In this document: one piece after another, positions 25,845 through 33,024 of the stretch
How the letters are laid out: the number at the start of each line of letters is the position of its first letter
How positions within the stretch are numbered: the first letter of the stretch is position 1
Assembly (NCBI RefSeq): GCF_025452195.1
Contig: NZ_CP104971.1
Location: 434,001-498,000, forward strand
Source of the DNA: Phyllobacterium zundukense
GTDB taxonomy: Bacteria; Pseudomonadota; Alphaproteobacteria; Rhizobiales; Rhizobiaceae
Direction: 5' to 3'
DNA: 64,000 bases
Translations under genes and position numbers: made by a program
The notes under the pieces: model-generated
What the model saw: only the letters and a program-made list of their open reading frames with translations
Told to the model about the DNA's origin: nothing
Database searches by the model: none

Positions 25845-26186
25845 ATGTCCGGTACCGGCGGCATTTGCGCCGGCCCTCAGGTTGAAACCATGCTCAAATC
25901 CGCTATTCCCGACCGTGAACGACTTGCCGCTATCAGGCGCGTAAAGACCTGGACGGTGGAACGTTTCAGTCTTTCGGACGACATGACAGTCTCGGTGATG
26001 GAGGTCGCTTGTGGATTGCCCGGATGCCCGCCGCTCGAAACCATCGTGACATTCTGGACCACGAGCGATAGCCGGCACGCGTTCAAGGTGTTCAAACCTA
26101 TCAGCGAGGTCACGCCGGAAGACCTGCCGCCGTCGTGGATGAAGCGGGCCATCGTCTCGAATGACGATGACCTGTCGTGCTGCTGA
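25845..26186 (+). CDS. Conserved small protein of unknown function
   Basis: Up to 113 residues; ATG 25890 (MLKSAIPDRERLAAIRR) is an alternative start. The core SVMEVACGLPGCPPLETIV, then HAFKVFKPISEVTPEDL, matches a pattern I have seen in conserved uncharacterised proteins of alphaproteobacteria (GCPPxET followed by KPxxEVTxxD). It ends in CC. It lies alone on the plus strand between two minus-strand catabolic operons and is convergent with the LigJ-like gene. Function unknown. Confidence 0.65.
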   Translation: MSGTGGICAGPQVETMLKSAIPDRERLAAIRRVKTWTVERFSLSDDMTVSVMEVACGLPGCPPLETIVTFWTTSDSRHAFKVFKPISEVTPEDLPPSWMKRAIVSNDDDLSCC

Positions 26187-26197
26187 GTGCAGTAACG

Positions 26198-27247
26198 TCA
26201 TCTCAGTTTGCCGGGCTTGGCGGGATGCCCGCGTTTCGTCAGCTGTGCGTCAAGGCGCGGATAGACCCGGCGCGCATTGCCTTCGAAAATCTTGTGGCGG
26301 CTTGGCTCGTCCAATGTCGCAAGCTGGTCGATATAGCGCTTGGTGTCGTCATAGTAATGACCGGTTTCCGGGTCGATGCCTTTAACCGCGCCCAGCATCT
26401 CCGAGGCGAATAATATGTTGTCGACCGGGATGACCTTGGCCATCAGTTCGATGCCCGGATAATGGTAGACACATGTGTCGAAGAAGACGTTCTTCAAAAG
26501 ATGGTCGGCAAGCAGCGGTTTCTTCATCTCCTGCGCAAGACCGCGATATCGGCCCCAATGGAAGGGTACTGCGCCGCCTCCATGGGGTATGACGAATTTC
26601 AGCGTCGGAAAATCTTTGAAAAGATCGCCCTGAATGAGCTGCATGAAGGCTGTCGTATCGCCGTTGATGTAGTGCGCGCCCGTGTGGTGGAAGTTCGGGT
26701 TGCACGATGAAGTCACGTGGATCATCGCTGGTACGTCGAGTTCGCACAGCTTTTCGTAGAGCGGATACCATTGAGGATCGGTCAGCGGCGGATCCGTCCA
26801 GTAACCGCCGGACGGGTCGGGATTGAGATTAACGCCGATGAATCCGAGCTCGCTAACGAGACGCTCAAGTTCCGGAATGCAATTCTTCGGAGGAGATCCG
26901 GGATGCTGCGGCAATTGACCGACAGCAGCAAAATTATCGGGGAGCAGTTGGCAGATCCGGTAGATCAAATCATTGGAAAGTGTTGTCCACTGCATGCTTA
27001 CAGCTTCGGTTCCCACATGGTGTGCCATGCCCGCGGCGCGCGGCGAAAAGATCGTGAGGTCACTGCCACGTTCGCGTTGCAACTTGAGTTGCGGCTCGAC
27101 GGACTGGCGCAGCATGTCATCGGTGATCCCGAGATCCGTGCTCGTCGGGCGCCGCATGGGATCAGCGAGGCCAGCCAGCTGCTTGTCCCGGAACTGATGC
27201 AGTGCCTGGGGTTCCGTGGTGTAGTGGCCGTGAATATCGATGATCAT
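26198..27247 (-). CDS. ligJ: Amidohydrolase-2 family protein, probable 4-oxalomesaconate hydratase (LigJ-like)
   Basis: The 349-residue protein resembles Sphingobium LigJ from end to end. The HxH metal pair is His6 and His8 (MIIDIHGHY); SPRAAGMAHHVG, GFIGVNLNPDPSGGYW, DVPAMIHVTSSCNPN, FVIPHGGGAVPFHWGRYRGL, FFDTCVYHYPGIELM and FASEMLGAVKGIDPETGHY are all LigJ-type motifs. LigJ adds water to 4-oxalomesaconate in the protocatechuate/gallate 4,5-cleavage route. It lies 32 bases after the decarboxylase-like gene and likely shares its GTTC-N9-GAAC promoter. The RraA-type aldolase at 23911 would be the next step. Confidence 0.85.
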   Translation of the reverse strand: MIIDIHGHYTTEPQALHQFRDKQLAGLADPMRRPTSTDLGITDDMLRQSVEPQLKLQRERGSDLTIFSPRAAGMAHHVGTEAVSMQWTTLSNDLIYRICQLLPDNFAAVGQLPQHPGSPPKNCIPELERLVSELGFIGVNLNPDPSGGYWTDPPLTDPQWYPLYEKLCELDVPAMIHVTSSCNPNFHHTGAHYINGDTTAFMQLIQGDLFKDFPTLKFVIPHGGGAVPFHWGRYRGLAQEMKKPLLADHLLKNVFFDTCVYHYPGIELMAKVIPVDNILFASEMLGAVKGIDPETGHYYDDTKRYIDQLATLDEPSRHKIFEGNARRVYPRLDAQLTKRGHPAKPGKLR

Positions 27248-27279
27248 GAAAATTACCCAAGAATGAAGTTGTGTTGGAT

Positions 27280-28140
27280 TCAGATTTTCCAGAAAAGCTC
27301 ATCGACTTCGTAGGGTCGTGAACTGAGCCTTTGGTCGAAAGCATAGTCGAGCAGCGTCTGCATTGGCTTGCGAGTCGCTTCCAGTCCGTAGGGCAAAGCA
27401 GCTGTCCCCTTTGCACCGGATTTCACCCGCGCCTCTTCAAAGAGCGCCATCAGTTCACCGCCAAGCCAGGGATGCCGTTCGAGAAGTTCTTTCCTGACGG
27501 AAACGATGTGGTTCACCGGGAGTATTCCCGTCTTCTCGGACCACTTCAGCGCTGCATCTTCTGCATTCCGTATGACAGGGCGCACGTCGGCGGGATCGAC
27601 GTTGCGTTCACCCATGATTGCCGCAAGTTCACCCGACAGCAGGAGTTCGCGCAGACCCTTGCCGCTGTTGCGGACCGCATTTTCCGGATCCTTGTATTCG
27701 GCAACATGGGCATCTTCCATGGTCACCCACGTGATGCGATTGAGGTCCACACCATATTCCGATTTGAGAATCCCGCGAATCCAGACGCCCGTGGTCTGCG
27801 TATAGGCGCGCACGCCAACCTTCTTGCCTTGAAGTTCGGCCGGATCGCCGAGGTCAGATCCTGCCGCGCAAACCAGATTGTCGTGATGCAACCTGCGCCA
27901 AAGTGGAATGGGAAGCGCTGTAATGGGTTTGCCCAAGTCGACGGCAACCAGATGCGTGGTCAGAGCCATTTCGCTCACATCGAGATCCCCGCCCCGAACC
28001 ATGGTTCGAAATGCCTTCGGCAGGGGATCAAACTCCTGAAACACCAGTTTGAGACGGGGTGACGTTACGCTGCCATCCTTGAGCGGCCGCACGTGATCGT
28101 GCTTGCCGAGGGCTGTGCGTAACACCAGTGGTTCGACCAT
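27280..28140 (-). CDS. 4,5-dihydroxyphthalate decarboxylase-like protein
   Basis: Start ATG 28140-28138 follows GGAGG; 286 residues, no signal peptide. It resembles Pht5/OphC-type 4,5-dihydroxyphthalate decarboxylases, which have a periplasmic-binding-protein-like fold: LALGKHDHVRP-like N-terminus, AFRTMVRGGDLDVSEMALT, LQGKKVGVRAYTQTTGVWIR and ILKSEYGVDLNRITWV. The lack of a leader supports an enzyme in place of a transporter component. With the phthalate-dioxygenase-like oxygenase it would yield protocatechuate. A GTTC-N9-GAAC operator lies 37 bases upstream of the start. Confidence 0.8.
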   Translation of the reverse strand: MVEPLVLRTALGKHDHVRPLKDGSVTSPRLKLVFQEFDPLPKAFRTMVRGGDLDVSEMALTTHLVAVDLGKPITALPIPLWRRLHHDNLVCAAGSDLGDPAELQGKKVGVRAYTQTTGVWIRGILKSEYGVDLNRITWVTMEDAHVAEYKDPENAVRNSGKGLRELLLSGELAAIMGERNVDPADVRPVIRNAEDAALKWSEKTGILPVNHIVSVRKELLERHPWLGGELMALFEEARVKSGAKGTAALPYGLEATRKPMQTLLDYAFDQRLSSRPYEVDELFWKI

Positions 28141-28176
28141 TTCTGCCTCCTCCCACAGCTTCAACGAAGATGGTAT

Positions 28177-28210
28177 GTTCTTCTATAAGGAACTGCGTTC
28201 TATTTTACGC
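28177..28210 (-). promoter_or_regulatory. GTTC-N9-GAAC operator, site 3, with adjoining palindrome
   Basis: GTTC-TTCTATAAG-GAAC at 28177-28193 differs from site 1 by a single base in the spacer. A second palindrome GCGT-N8-ACGC follows at 28195-28210. On the minus strand the core reads TATAGA, which suits a -10 box about 45 bases before the decarboxylase-like start codon. Confidence 0.62.
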
Positions 28211-28256
28211 ATAATACCGCGAATTGCGCGCCGGTCAATTGCCGAGAAGGGCGTAA

Positions 28257-28796
28257 CTAGATTTTGCCGGCGGCACTCAGGCAGAAATAGAGCGCTCCAA
28301 CGGTGCCAAGCACCGGATACGGACCGACCCTCGTGAGCGTGAGAAAGGCCGCCGCCGCCAGGGTTGTAGCGATTTCGAACAGGCTCAGCCCCGCAGACTG
28401 CGAAACCGCCAACCCGCCTGCGACGATCAATCCAACTGCAATCGGTGTTAGCCCTCGTTCGACGGCGCGTCCCCAGGGGGAAAGGCGATGTTGCTGCCAC
28501 CAGCGTCCAAAAATGCAGATCAATGCCGAGGACGGAATGAAGATCGCCAGCGTAGCGATGACTGCTCCCCAAAAACCACTGATCCCCCATCCGATCAGCG
28601 CGACAATGAGCGTGCTAGGACCCGGAGACGCGCGCGAGATGGCGTAGAGATCAGTGAACTGGCGGCTTGTCAGAAGGTGCTGCACATCGACGGTCTGGTG
28701 CTGCAAGCTGGCAACGATCGTCTGCCCCCCGCCAAAGGAGACGAGAGAGAGCGGAATACACAAAAGGACGAGGCCGAGTAGCTTGTCGTCATCCAT
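28257..28796 (-). CDS. chrA: Chromate transporter, C-terminal-type half (CHR family)
   Basis: Start ATG 28796-28794 gives 179 residues with five or six hydrophobic segments. The CHR repeat motif is SLVSFGGGQTIVASLQH and, later, AISRASPGPSTLIVALIGW. It overlaps the partner half at 28789 by eight bases. In the short-chain CHR group the two repeats are encoded by separate genes and work as a heterodimer, exporting chromate or taking part in anion exchange. Confidence 0.88.
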   Translation of the reverse strand: MDDDKLLGLVLLCIPLSLVSFGGGQTIVASLQHQTVDVQHLLTSRQFTDLYAISRASPGPSTLIVALIGWGISGFWGAVIATLAIFIPSSALICIFGRWWQQHRLSPWGRAVERGLTPIAVGLIVAGGLAVSQSAGLSLFEIATTLAAAAFLTLTRVGPYPVLGTVGALYFCLSAAGKI

Positions 28797-29376
28797 GCTT
28801 TTTGTCCCTGCTCGACAGGTAGGACACCAGTACGCTGGGCGGAATGCTTGCGAAGACGACGGGAACGAGCGGCCAGCGCAACACGCCAACCATGATAAAC
28901 ACGGCTAGCGCGATGAGAATGGGTAACGTCTGTCCATGCAGTCGCCGCGCCGTCTTCATCCCCATCGTCAGCGTCGATGCTATGCCGACGCAGGCAAGTC
29001 CCCGCAGAACCGAATGCGTCTCGGGATACGCACTCAATTGCCGGTAAACCGTGCTCAACAGGATGATGACGGCGAAAGCCGGCGCCACCATTGCGAATGT
29101 GGCAATGATGGCGCCTGGGAGGCCGCGCAGTTTGAGCCCAATATAGACGGCGAGATTTACCGGGTTGGCTCCCGGCAGTATCTGGGCGATGGTTTGTGTC
29201 TGCAGGAAATTCTCATCGGTCATCCAGCCGCGCCGCTCGACAATCTCGCGATACGTCCAGGCTGCCATGCCTCCGCCAAAGGAGGAAGCACCGAGTTTGA
29301 GAAAGGACATGAGCAAGGATCCGAGCGATGCACGCGGCTCCTCTGGTGGGTTCGATGCGTCGACGCGTTGTTCCAA
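28789..29376 (-). CDS. chrA: Chromate transporter, N-terminal-type half (CHR family)
   Basis: I place the start at TTG 29376, preceded by GGGGAGA seven bases upstream; no ATG with a ribosome-binding site is available, and ATG further in would cut the first helix. The 195-residue product has the CHR motif FLKLGASSFGGGMAAWTYRE and IAQILPGANPVNLAVYIG. It is coupled by overlap to the second half-gene. No chrB regulator is next to the pair. Confidence 0.85.
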   Translation of the reverse strand: MEQRVDASNPPEEPRASLGSLLMSFLKLGASSFGGGMAAWTYREIVERRGWMTDENFLQTQTIAQILPGANPVNLAVYIGLKLRGLPGAIIATFAMVAPAFAVIILLSTVYRQLSAYPETHSVLRGLACVGIASTLTMGMKTARRLHGQTLPILIALAVFIMVGVLRWPLVPVVFASIPPSVLVSYLSSRDKKHG

Positions 29377-29849
29377 AAAATCTTCTCCCCGCAGCAAGGC
29401 CAGTTGCCACTCGATCTCGCCTGATAAGCTGAAGTGGCGAGGGCGCCGATGACAATGATTGGAATTTTTGTAGCCGTGATGCCGGGGCACACAGACCTAT
29501 AAAATCACATAAAAACGTTGCCGTTAATGCAGAGGAAGTCCACGCTATTTCGCCTTAACGGCAAACTAAGAAAAACTTAGTGCGATGTGATTTCCCGTTA
29601 TCTTCCGCGCGGGCGGCGACAAACTCGCCAGCTAAGCCGCTGTGCCAGCCCACACAAAAACAACTGGTCTGAGCGTAATATTTTGCTTTGGACAAAATGC
29701 ATCGGATTGACCCTAATTGGAGGGCCGCTGCCGTTTTAGCCAGCGCAATAACTGTGCATGCGCCGTGCTCGTGGAGGAGCTTAGCAGCAATTGCATGACG
29801 GATCGCAATCCGGGATTGCCGTTCGTTGGATGGGAGGATTGATACTGTA
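29377..29849. promoter_or_regulatory. Long intergenic region with a LysR-type T-N11-A palindrome
   Basis: No convincing gene is present in these 473 bases. ACTAAG-AAAAA-CTTAGT at 29565-29581 is a perfect inverted repeat and fits the LysR consensus T-N11-A. It lies about 270 bases upstream of the TTT permease start, so it may be the upstream site for the LysR protein encoded at 38618. The rest holds nothing I can name. Confidence 0.45.
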
Positions 29850-31361
29850 ATGATCGACACTATGTTTGCCGCGCTCTACGGCCTAGTGAGCTCGCCCCAC
29901 ATAATGGGCCTCATGCTGATAGCCGTCATTTTCGGATTGCTGGTCGGTGTCACGCCCGGTATCGGCGGGAAGCTTTCCATCGCAATGGCCATTCCATTCG
30001 TCTACGGCATGGACAAGGTGTCAGGAGCGGTATTCCTGCTGACGATGCACGCCGTCAACGGCACCAGCGGCCAGATATCCAGTATCATGTTCGGTATACC
30101 CGGTGACGGTGACGATGCCGCGACGACCCTCGACGGATATCCTCTGGCCAAGCAGGGGCAGGCGGCGCGGGCACTTGGTGCCAGCATCACCGCATCCGGC
30201 GTCGGAGGTATCATCGGAGCGATCGTATTCGCCATCATGATACCTGTTCTAGAGCCGGTCATTCTCATGTTCAGTCCTGCTGAGTTCTTCTTGATTGCCC
30301 TACTGGGCATCAGCTTCATTGCGTTTCTCTCCAGCGGCAAGAAGATCGTCAAAGGCCTGATCGTCGGCTTTTACGGCTTGATGCTGGCTACGATTGGCAT
30401 GGACCCGATCACAGGTACACCGCGCTATGCCGGCGACATGCTATTCCTTTGGGACGGTGTCAGTCTCGTCACCGCCGTACTCGCTCTTTTTGCAGTGCCG
30501 GAAATGATCGCGCTCAGCACCAAGGGCGGAGCCATCTCGGCGGTGCCCATGGATAAGGGTTTCAACTATCAGCAATTGCTTTCGGGTGTCATGGAAGTGC
30601 CGCGCCATTGGTGGCTCGTCCTGCGCACCTCGGTGATCGGCGCTGTGATCGGCATGATTCCGGGCCTTGGGGGTTCGACTGCTGCCTGGCTCTGCTATGG
30701 CCATGCGGTACAGAGCTCGAAGACACCCGAGCGCTTCGGCAAGGGAGCTATTGAAGGTGTTATCGCGCCTGAGACCGCAAGTAACGGCAAGGAAGGCGGC
30801 TCGCTGCTGCCGACCCTCTTCTTCGGTATTCCCGGAAGTTCCGGAATGGCCGTGCTGCTCGGCGCGTTCCTCATTCTCGGCATTCAGCCGGGCGCGACGA
30901 TGGTCACCCAACACCTTGAGCTTGTCTGGACGCTGATATGGGCATTGGTCGTCGGCAATCTGATTGCGGTTGGCATCCTGCTCGTCGTCTGCCGCTGGGT
31001 TGCGGTGCTCACCTTCGTCAATGGCCGCTATCTGGTGCCGTTCATTCTGGTCTTCGTGTCGCTCGGCTGCTTCGTTAGTGACTATCAGTGGCAAAATCTC
31101 ATCATCCTCGTGCTGTTCAGCGCGATTGGTTATGGCTTCCTTCGGGCAGGCTGGCCACGCTCGCCTTTCGTGATCGGTCTCGTTCTCGGGGGAAAAGCCG
31201 AAGCGTCACTCAATCAGGCACTGCAGCTCTGGGGCTACAGTTTCTTCCTGCGTCCCATCTCGCTTGTCCTGATCGCCATGATCGTTGGACTGATGGTCTA
31301 TGCGTTCTACCGCAATTTCAGGCCGCATCGTGCCAATTCAAGCGTTGGAGTGAACCTATGA
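29850..31361 (+). CDS. Tripartite tricarboxylate transporter large permease, TctA family (system 1)
   Basis: The 503-residue inner-membrane protein has about eleven hydrophobic segments and the TctA signatures FGLLVGVTPGIGGKLSIAMA near the N-terminus and IGMIPGLGGSTAAWLCYGHA in the middle, then KGAIEGVIAPETASNGKEGG. ATG 29850 is used; GGGAGG is 12 bases upstream, which is long. Its stop overlaps the TctB start (ATGA). With TctB and the binding protein downstream it forms a sodium- or proton-driven carboxylate importer, probably for the substrate of module B. Confidence 0.93.
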   Translation: MIDTMFAALYGLVSSPHIMGLMLIAVIFGLLVGVTPGIGGKLSIAMAIPFVYGMDKVSGAVFLLTMHAVNGTSGQISSIMFGIPGDGDDAATTLDGYPLAKQGQAARALGASITASGVGGIIGAIVFAIMIPVLEPVILMFSPAEFFLIALLGISFIAFLSSGKKIVKGLIVGFYGLMLATIGMDPITGTPRYAGDMLFLWDGVSLVTAVLALFAVPEMIALSTKGGAISAVPMDKGFNYQQLLSGVMEVPRHWWLVLRTSVIGAVIGMIPGLGGSTAAWLCYGHAVQSSKTPERFGKGAIEGVIAPETASNGKEGGSLLPTLFFGIPGSSGMAVLLGAFLILGIQPGATMVTQHLELVWTLIWALVVGNLIAVGILLVVCRWVAVLTFVNGRYLVPFILVFVSLGCFVSDYQWQNLIILVLFSAIGYGFLRAGWPRSPFVIGLVLGGKAEASLNQALQLWGYSFFLRPISLVLIAMIVGLMVYAFYRNFRPHRANSSVGVNL

Positions 31362-31894
31362 AACAGCTCAGCTTCAGCACGTGGCTTACCTTCGTCATGC
31401 TCGCGATCTTCGGCACGATGGTTGCAATGGCCACCCAGTTTCCGCCGAACGCACGGTTCATGCCATTCGTGGTTGGCATACCGGGAATCGCGTTGTGCCT
31501 GCTGCAACTCGGCATGGATCTGTTGCGCACACCTGGCAATCAGCTGGTCGAAAGCTTCCAGCCGGCATCGAAGGCGGGCGTGCCGGCCAATCTCGTCCCC
31601 GAGGAAGAGCCGGAATTCGGTCCGCACACCGTGTCACGCGAATTGACGATGTGGGCCTACTTTGTCGGTTTCATCGCGGCAGTCCTCGTCTTCGGCTTCT
31701 ATATCAGCGTGCCGGTGATGTTGTTGTCGTTCCTCCGCAGGCAGGCGGAGGCGAGCTGGAAGTTCGCGCTCTTTCTCGCGGTAGCGGCGACGGTCGTTCT
31801 CTATCTGATGTTCGGCGTCTTGCTGCGCGTGCAGCTCTTTCATGGCTTCCTGACGCCCATCGTTCTGCGAGCCTTCGGGTTCGAAGTGAGTTAA
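31358..31894 (+). CDS. Tripartite tricarboxylate transporter small subunit, TctB family (system 1)
   Basis: ATG 31358 overlaps the TctA stop. The 178-residue protein has four hydrophobic helices (LTFVMLAIFGTMVAMA, FVVGIPGIALCLLQLG, AYFVGFIAAVLVFGFYI, FLAVAATVVLYLMFGVLL) and the DUF1468 arrangement of TctB. A longer frame extends upstream into tctA but lacks support. It pairs with TctA at 29850. Confidence 0.9.
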   Translation: MKQLSFSTWLTFVMLAIFGTMVAMATQFPPNARFMPFVVGIPGIALCLLQLGMDLLRTPGNQLVESFQPASKAGVPANLVPEEEPEFGPHTVSRELTMWAYFVGFIAAVLVFGFYISVPVMLLSFLRRQAEASWKFALFLAVAATVVLYLMFGVLLRVQLFHGFLTPIVLRAFGFEVS

Positions 31895-31942
31895 CCGACA
31901 AATTACCTATCAACAAAAGGCAGTAAAAAGGGAGGGAATGGA

Positions 31943-32947
31943 ATGATGAAACAATCAATTCGCACGGCAGTTTTTGGTGCCGTCCTGATCGCCGGGCTCG
32001 GGTCCGCGCTAGCGCGGGCGGACGAGGCCGCCGACTTCTACAAGGGTAAAACTGTGACCTATATCGTCGCGACGGCCCCCGGCGGCGGTTACGATACGAA
32101 CGGCCGTCTTGTCACGGAGTTCATGCAGAAACACCTGCCGGGATCGACGTTCGTCGTACAGAACATGCCGGGCGCCGGCCACCTGATCGGCACAAACTAT
32201 ATCTATGCTTCCGACCCGGACGGTCTGACCTTCGGTACTTTCAACACCGGCCTTATCTACGGTCAGCTGGCGGGCGATCCTGGCATCAAGTTCGACCTGA
32301 CCAAAATGTCCTGGATCGGCAAGGTATCCTCCGATCCGCGCGTCATCGTGGTTTCGAAGGATTCCGGCATCACGAGTTTCGATCAGCTGAAAAACCTGAA
32401 GGAGCCGATAAAGTTTGCGGCCGCCGGTGTCGGCAGCGCGTCGACGATCGAAACGACGATGCTGGTCAAGTCGATCGGCCTGCCGATCCAGGTCATCACC
32501 GGCTACAATGGCAATGAAGATCAGCTGGCGATGCGCCGCGGCGAAGTCCAGGGCATCGTTGGCTCGCGCTCGACGTTCCAGCAGTTCGTCGATGACGGAA
32601 ATGGCAAGTTCATCGCGCAGATCGGCGGTTCCGAGACCGATGTTCCACAGCTTGCCTCGATGGTTACGAGCGAGGAGGGCAAGAAGGCCATCGCGCTGGT
32701 TGAATCCCAGAGCGATATTTCGCGATTGACGGCGGGACCTGCAGGCATTCCAGCCGATCGGCTGAAGGTGCTGCGCGACGCCTATGCGGCCGCAACGTCC
32801 GATCCCGAGTTTATCGCCAAAGCCAAGACGCTCGGCCTGCCGCTTGATCCGCTTATCGGCGACGCCGTGGGCGACTCCGTGAAAACGGCCATGGATCAGA
32901 CGCCGGAGATCGTGCAGTTCCTCAAGGATTCGCTCAAGCCGGAATAG
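31943..32947 (+). CDS. Tripartite tricarboxylate transporter binding protein, TctC/Bug family (system 1)
   Basis: The 334-residue periplasmic protein has a signal peptide (MMKQSIRTAVFGAVLIAGLG ending at ALARA) and the Bug-fold features FYKGKTVTYIVATAPGGGYD, FVVQNMPGAGHLIGTNYIY and IKFAAAGVGSASTIE. Bug proteins bind carboxylates with the conserved water-mediated loops found in these segments. A start at 31946 is equally possible. A stem-loop follows the stop. Confidence 0.92.
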   Translation: MMKQSIRTAVFGAVLIAGLGSALARADEAADFYKGKTVTYIVATAPGGGYDTNGRLVTEFMQKHLPGSTFVVQNMPGAGHLIGTNYIYASDPDGLTFGTFNTGLIYGQLAGDPGIKFDLTKMSWIGKVSSDPRVIVVSKDSGITSFDQLKNLKEPIKFAAAGVGSASTIETTMLVKSIGLPIQVITGYNGNEDQLAMRRGEVQGIVGSRSTFQQFVDDGNGKFIAQIGGSETDVPQLASMVTSEEGKKAIALVESQSDISRLTAGPAGIPADRLKVLRDAYAAATSDPEFIAKAKTLGLPLDPLIGDAVGDSVKTAMDQTPEIVQFLKDSLKPE

Positions 32948-32967
32948 CAGAGCTTTCTGCCTGCTTG

Positions 32968-32993
32968 GGGCGACCGGACCACCCTGGTCGCCC
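32968..32993 (+). terminator. Stem-loop after the first TctC gene
   Basis: GGGCGACC (32968-32975) and GGTCGCCC (32986-32993) form a perfect 8-base stem, loop 10 bases, followed by TGAATTTT. It lies between transporter and ThDP enzyme genes and probably lets the binding protein be expressed above downstream genes. Confidence 0.65.
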
Positions 32994-33024
32994 TGAATTT
33001 TGCTCAACTGTACAAGGACTGAAG

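Noticed and set aside
29555..29860. Minus-strand frame of 101 codons before the first TTT genes
   Set aside because: Runs across the start of the TctA gene, has no ribosome-binding site and an unlikely composition.
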